Shown: piece by piece, positions 60,867 to 64,000 of the stretch
Layout of the letters: every line of letters begins with the position of its first letter
Numbering within the stretch: the first letter of the stretch is position 1
NCBI GenBank assembly: GCA_035578905.1
Contig: JAQJVL010000325.1
Span: forward strand, 372,001-436,000
DNA length: 64,000 nucleotides
Source of the DNA: Stictocephala bisonia
Taxonomy: Eukaryota > Arthropoda > Insecta > Hemiptera > Membracidae
Reading direction: 5' to 3'
The notes under the pieces: generated by a model
What the model was told of the DNA's origin: nothing
Databases searched by the model: none
What the model saw: the letters and a program-made list of their open reading frames with translations, nothing else
Made by a program: the position numbers and the translations under genes

Positions 60867-61445
60867 TAGGGATGACAACGATATAACTATATATCGGAAA
60901 TATCGATAAATATGTTTCGATAATATCGGACATATCGATATTTTGGTCCGATTTATCATATCACAATATAATGACTTTATTCTCTGTCCTCAAAATCATC
61001 GATTTCAAAAAAACACTTATAAATTGCCTTTTATACTTACTACACATACATTGAAATAATAAATTAACTTTATTTAGTTTTTTTACGTGATGTTAACGCA
61101 CTAAAATGTACTTTATTGTACATACAGTGGGTGGAAGACGTAAATGAACTTGTGTGTGAGTTGACAACGCTGACTCTAACATGCCTAATTTGAATGTCTT
61201 ATTGAAAAAAATAACAATATTGAAAAAATAACAATGTTATTATATTATTATTTTATGGTTGACAAAATAAATAAAGTTATATTCTTATTTTGATTCTTTT
61301 TATTTAATATCTCAGACCACAACTTGTTTCGTGTAGATAAGTGTATTTAATTTTTACATTCAGTAGGCTATTCTAAATTGTGGCAGCGAAACGTGTTTAT
61401 TTTTGGCCATGACATAAGAGTTAGTGCATAATTTTAAACAGATAA
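60867..61445. mobile_element. hAT-like non-autonomous element, copy 1 (3'-truncated)
   Basis: It starts TAGGGATGACAACGATAT and continues with tetrad-rich ATATCGATA sequence, then blocks shared with copy 2: CCTCAAAATCA, ACTTTATTTAGTTTTTT, CCACAACTTGTTTCGTG and TTTTTACATTCAGTAGGC. The shared part stops near 61445, and the right terminal inverted repeat is missing. Confidence 0.75.
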
Positions 61446-61920
61446 AACATTTACCTCCATTTCTCGACAAAACTCCAAGACAGCGATAAAACAGTCAGTA
61501 GCAGCATTTGCATATTTATTATTATGTTACTAAATAGCCTCTCAGCATAAAAACACCGCAGTACAATGAATAATGAAGACATTTATCTGTTACCCTCACT
61601 AGATTCATATGTAACGTCGAAAATGTACATAGTTTCGTAAATACATTAGTCAATACTCAAGTGAGGTGATCAGCGCCTGTAAAGTACATGATACTTCGTA
61701 TTGCTAGGTGAGTGAGGTCGGGGAGGGAGGAAGGCCGCGTCCTTGATTGGAATGCGGAAAGCTGGCACTAGGTTATCATATTGATTGTTATCAGTCGTTT
61801 AAATGGCTTAAAGGGATTTAAATGCCCGCGCCTCCTCCACTCACATCTTTAAATATTGTACTGTAAACGCCCTAAATGGTATTACTTGGGAGCTTGACTG
61901 CTACTCAAATTTATCATTGA
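61446..61920. other. Unique spacer between the two hAT-like copies
   Basis: No gene was seen. A G+C-richer patch lies at 61700-61840. Confidence 0.4.
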
Positions 61921-62546
61921 TAGTGATGGCAACGATATATATCGATATCGATAAATATGTTTCGATATATCGAAATATTAGTATCTAAATTTTATCTCGA
62001 TAATATCAGCCATATCGATATTTTCATATTCCTATATGTAATATCACTAAATATTGACGTTATTCTCTCTCCTCAAAATCAACACGATGCGAAAAAAACA
62101 CATTAAAATTGCCCCTTATGCTTACAAAACATGCATTGAAATAATAAAGTAACTTTATTTAGTTTTTTACGTGAGGTTAACGTACAACAATGTAGTTTGG
62201 TGAATTCATTTGTTTAACTTTTAGTGTTTTTAAGAAGCTTAGTTAAATGTGAAAAATGAAAATACCAATATTATTAAATTATTCTTTTATAATTAACAGA
62301 ATAATTAAAGGGATGGTTATTCTTCTTTTGATTTTTTTGTCACTGAACCCCACAGACCACAACTTGTTTCGTGTAGATAATGTATTTAATTTTTACATTC
62401 AGTAGGCTATTCTAAATAGTGACAGCAAAACATGAGTGTATTTTTTGTCATGATATAAGGGTTAGTTTTAGACAGCTACTGTATATAATTTACAATTCAA
62501 TATGGTTTGCGATATATCGATATGATGTAAATATTTTCCATCCCTA
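61921..62546. mobile_element. hAT-like non-autonomous element, copy 2 (both ends)
   Basis: The left end TAGTGATGGCAACGATAT and right end CCATCCCTA (62538-62546) form short terminal inverted repeats of TAGGGATGG type, each followed inward by ATATCGATA-rich sequence. There is no transposase coding. It is 626 bp long and lies in the same orientation 1054 bp from copy 1. An eight-base target duplication was not evident. Confidence 0.75.
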
Positions 62547-62955
62547 CATACTACAGATATATTACATTTTAGGTTATTTAAAACACTAAGCAATTTTTTG
62601 TGAATCAATATTAAAAAATTACTTGATAGATTGAAAGCCATTTAGGATGAGTTAGTCATATTAAAAATAGTTAATAAAAATATTTGCTCTTTATCACAAT
62701 CACTATAATACAATCGTTTTTTCTACACTATTGACAAACATTTGTGCATGTATCTTTGTAGACTGTAATTTAAAAAACTCTGTCTTACCTTTTTCTTTTC
62801 TTAATCTTTTTCCTTTTTTAATTTTTGAATATATTGTACCTATGGATAGAAGCTTTCTACACATAATAAAATGATACATTTTATATGAAAATTATATTAG
62901 CTGCAAGTAAATATAAAACTCAAAATAAACGCAATAGAACACGTGTTAAGTTTTT
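62547..62955. other. No gene seen
   Basis: AT-rich sequence. Confidence 0.4.
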
Positions 62956-63520
62956 ACCACTTAGGAAGCAATGTTCAAGAAGATATAAGATGTACATAGG
63001 ATATAAAGATAAGAATTCTTATGGCGAAGGAGATTTTAAGTAGAAGAAATTGTTTGAAGTATGCATCAATGATTGAGGAATTTAGAAAACAGTTATAAAA
63101 TATTATAGAAAGGAAAAACTTGGTCTCTCAGAAAGTAAGGAAATGGAAGTTGGAATTGGTAAAGATAGATATGCAGAAGGTCATTTAGAGTGACAGTTTT
63201 AGAATAGGGTGATAAATGATGAAGAACTGAAGAGATTAATTAAGTGAAAGGAGAAACACATTGAAGACTATAAAAATAATGCACGGTCGATAAAGCTTTA
63301 AATTGACAGAAAGTAGTATAGAGTTGTCGCAAACAAGGAAATTTAACTTGTTGTGACTGAGGATATTTTATGATAGCTATAGAGAGGAAGGATAAGAGAA
63401 AGATAGGAAGAGGAAAAAGGAGATATTAGACGAAATACAACTTAACGGTTGCAAAACTACAGAGAACTACTACAGGTTTAGTAGGTGGCTGCAGCAAGAC
63501 CAGCTTGAGGTCGAAGACCA
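62956..63520 (+). pseudogene. LINE C-terminal fragment (craniofacial-development-protein-2-like RT type)
   Basis: The frame starting at 62956 reads YHLGSNVQEDIRCT, stop, DIKIRILMAKEIL and FRKQL, the conserved YLGS…I..R…AK segment that follows the palm in this RT type. Later frames give TWSLRK, a basic region with RKIGRGKRRY, and finally LDEIQLNG…FSRWLQQDQLEVEDQ before stops at about 63525. The catalytic palm is absent and several stops and frameshifts are present, so it is a 5'-truncated dead copy. It is a different family from the CR1/L2-like pieces at 2 and 16 kb. Confidence 0.8.
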
Positions 63521-63844
63521 ATGATGATAATGAGACTAGCTGCTCAAGGGTTTGAAGATCTGATTTTGTACTTTTGAGATATAAACTCAGCATTAAGTTA
63601 CAAGAAAATCCGATCTTAAAAAAAAAAGAAAGACACAAACAAACGTACTGTAAATCTGTTTTGTTATTTTAGTCAATACAATTTTAAAGAAACGTTGGAT
63701 TTTATAAACAAAACTACATTTATTTGTCACTGAGCTTTCTTAGACTAAAATATTTGCTGAAACTGAATTTCAGCTATTTATCATATTCGTCAGGAATAAC
63801 ATTGTAAACTTTTCTTGTTAAATTGGAAATAAACAAACGAAAAA
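63521..63844. other. No gene seen
   Basis: AT-rich sequence. The minus open frame 63426-63638 overlaps the LINE tail and is not supported. Confidence 0.4.
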
Positions 63845-64000
63845 CTCCTTTCCGTCATTTCACTACCATAACCATAACTTAGGTTAACCTAACATAACAA
63901 AAACCAAACCTAATGTAACACAATTAAACCTAACCTAACCTAACCTAACCAAACCTAATATAACATAACCAAACCGAACGTAACATAACTATACCTAACA
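63845..64000. repeat. Left end of a MITE-like element followed by CCTAA-rich repeats (runs off the window)
   Basis: CTCCTTTCCGTCATTTCACT is close to the CCGTTAATTCACTA terminus of the MITEs at 21.2 and 36.9 kb. About 50 bp further begins degenerate CCTAA/CATAA repeat, with an exact run CCTAACCTAACCTAACC at 63931-63947. CCTAA is the complement of the insect telomere repeat TTAGG. The right end lies outside the window. Confidence 0.65.

Overview
This is an AT-rich animal nuclear window, most likely from an arthropod. The evidence is runs of TTAGG-type repeat (CCTAA at the right edge and shorter TTAGG-like runs near 21.27 and 23.09 kb), many decayed non-LTR retrotransposons, tRNA-derived SINEs, MITEs, Helitron-like ends and several minisatellites. 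The mix and some SINE sequences would fit a hemipteran insect, but that is inference. There are no bacterial operons, no CRISPR array, and no functional tRNA or rRNA gene that I can recognise.

Host coding content is very sparse. The only stretch I would defend as a host protein exon is on the minus strand at 35502-35667. It encodes a start Met, a signal peptide and about 31 residues of a secreted protein, ending in a GT splice donor next to a CpG-rich, promoter-like island (about 35.73-36.32 kb). Its other exons are not recognised here. Almost every other open frame over 60 codons lies in a repeat or is not recognisable.

Layout: 0-6 kb is AT-rich with one RT fragment (2.1-2.7 kb, minus). 6.55-8.14 kb is a ~116-bp satellite. 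8-15.8 kb carries dispersed repeat families named here D, E and C. 16.1-18.3 kb is a frameshifted LINE, followed by a Helitron-type 3' end. 19.6-22.0 kb holds an inverted SINE pair around a 300-bp MITE. 22-30 kb is nearly featureless. 30-32.9 kb has a tRNA-SINE, a foldback and a family C piece. 33.7-34.8 kb is a 29-bp higher-order array between direct repeats. 35.5-36.3 kb is the gene 5' end. 36.9-42.2 kb holds a second MITE, two LINE tails and repeats. 47.6-49.7 kb holds a LINE fragment, SINEs and a foldback with a hammerhead core. 50.8-55.8 kb holds a GA tract, a Helitron-like element, inverted repeats and a LINE 3' end. 56.4-57.5 kb is a 37-bp higher-order array. 57.8-59.6 kb is a foldback with two opposed hammerhead cores, plus a decayed third copy. 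60.9-62.5 kb has two copies of a hAT-like non-autonomous element. 62.96-63.5 kb is a LINE tail. The window ends in a TIR followed by CCTAA-rich sequence.

The most interesting signal is hammerhead-ribozyme architecture at two loci (49111-49150 plus strand; 57853-57895 minus and 57918-57963 plus). In each, CUGANGA, one U, a short helix II, GAAA, a self-complementary helix III and a matching helix I occur in the correct order. Each sits next to the loop of a large inverted repeat. This resembles the dimer-acting type I hammerheads known from Penelope-like elements and retrozymes, but I see no Penelope reverse transcriptase or GIY-YIG remnant nearby.
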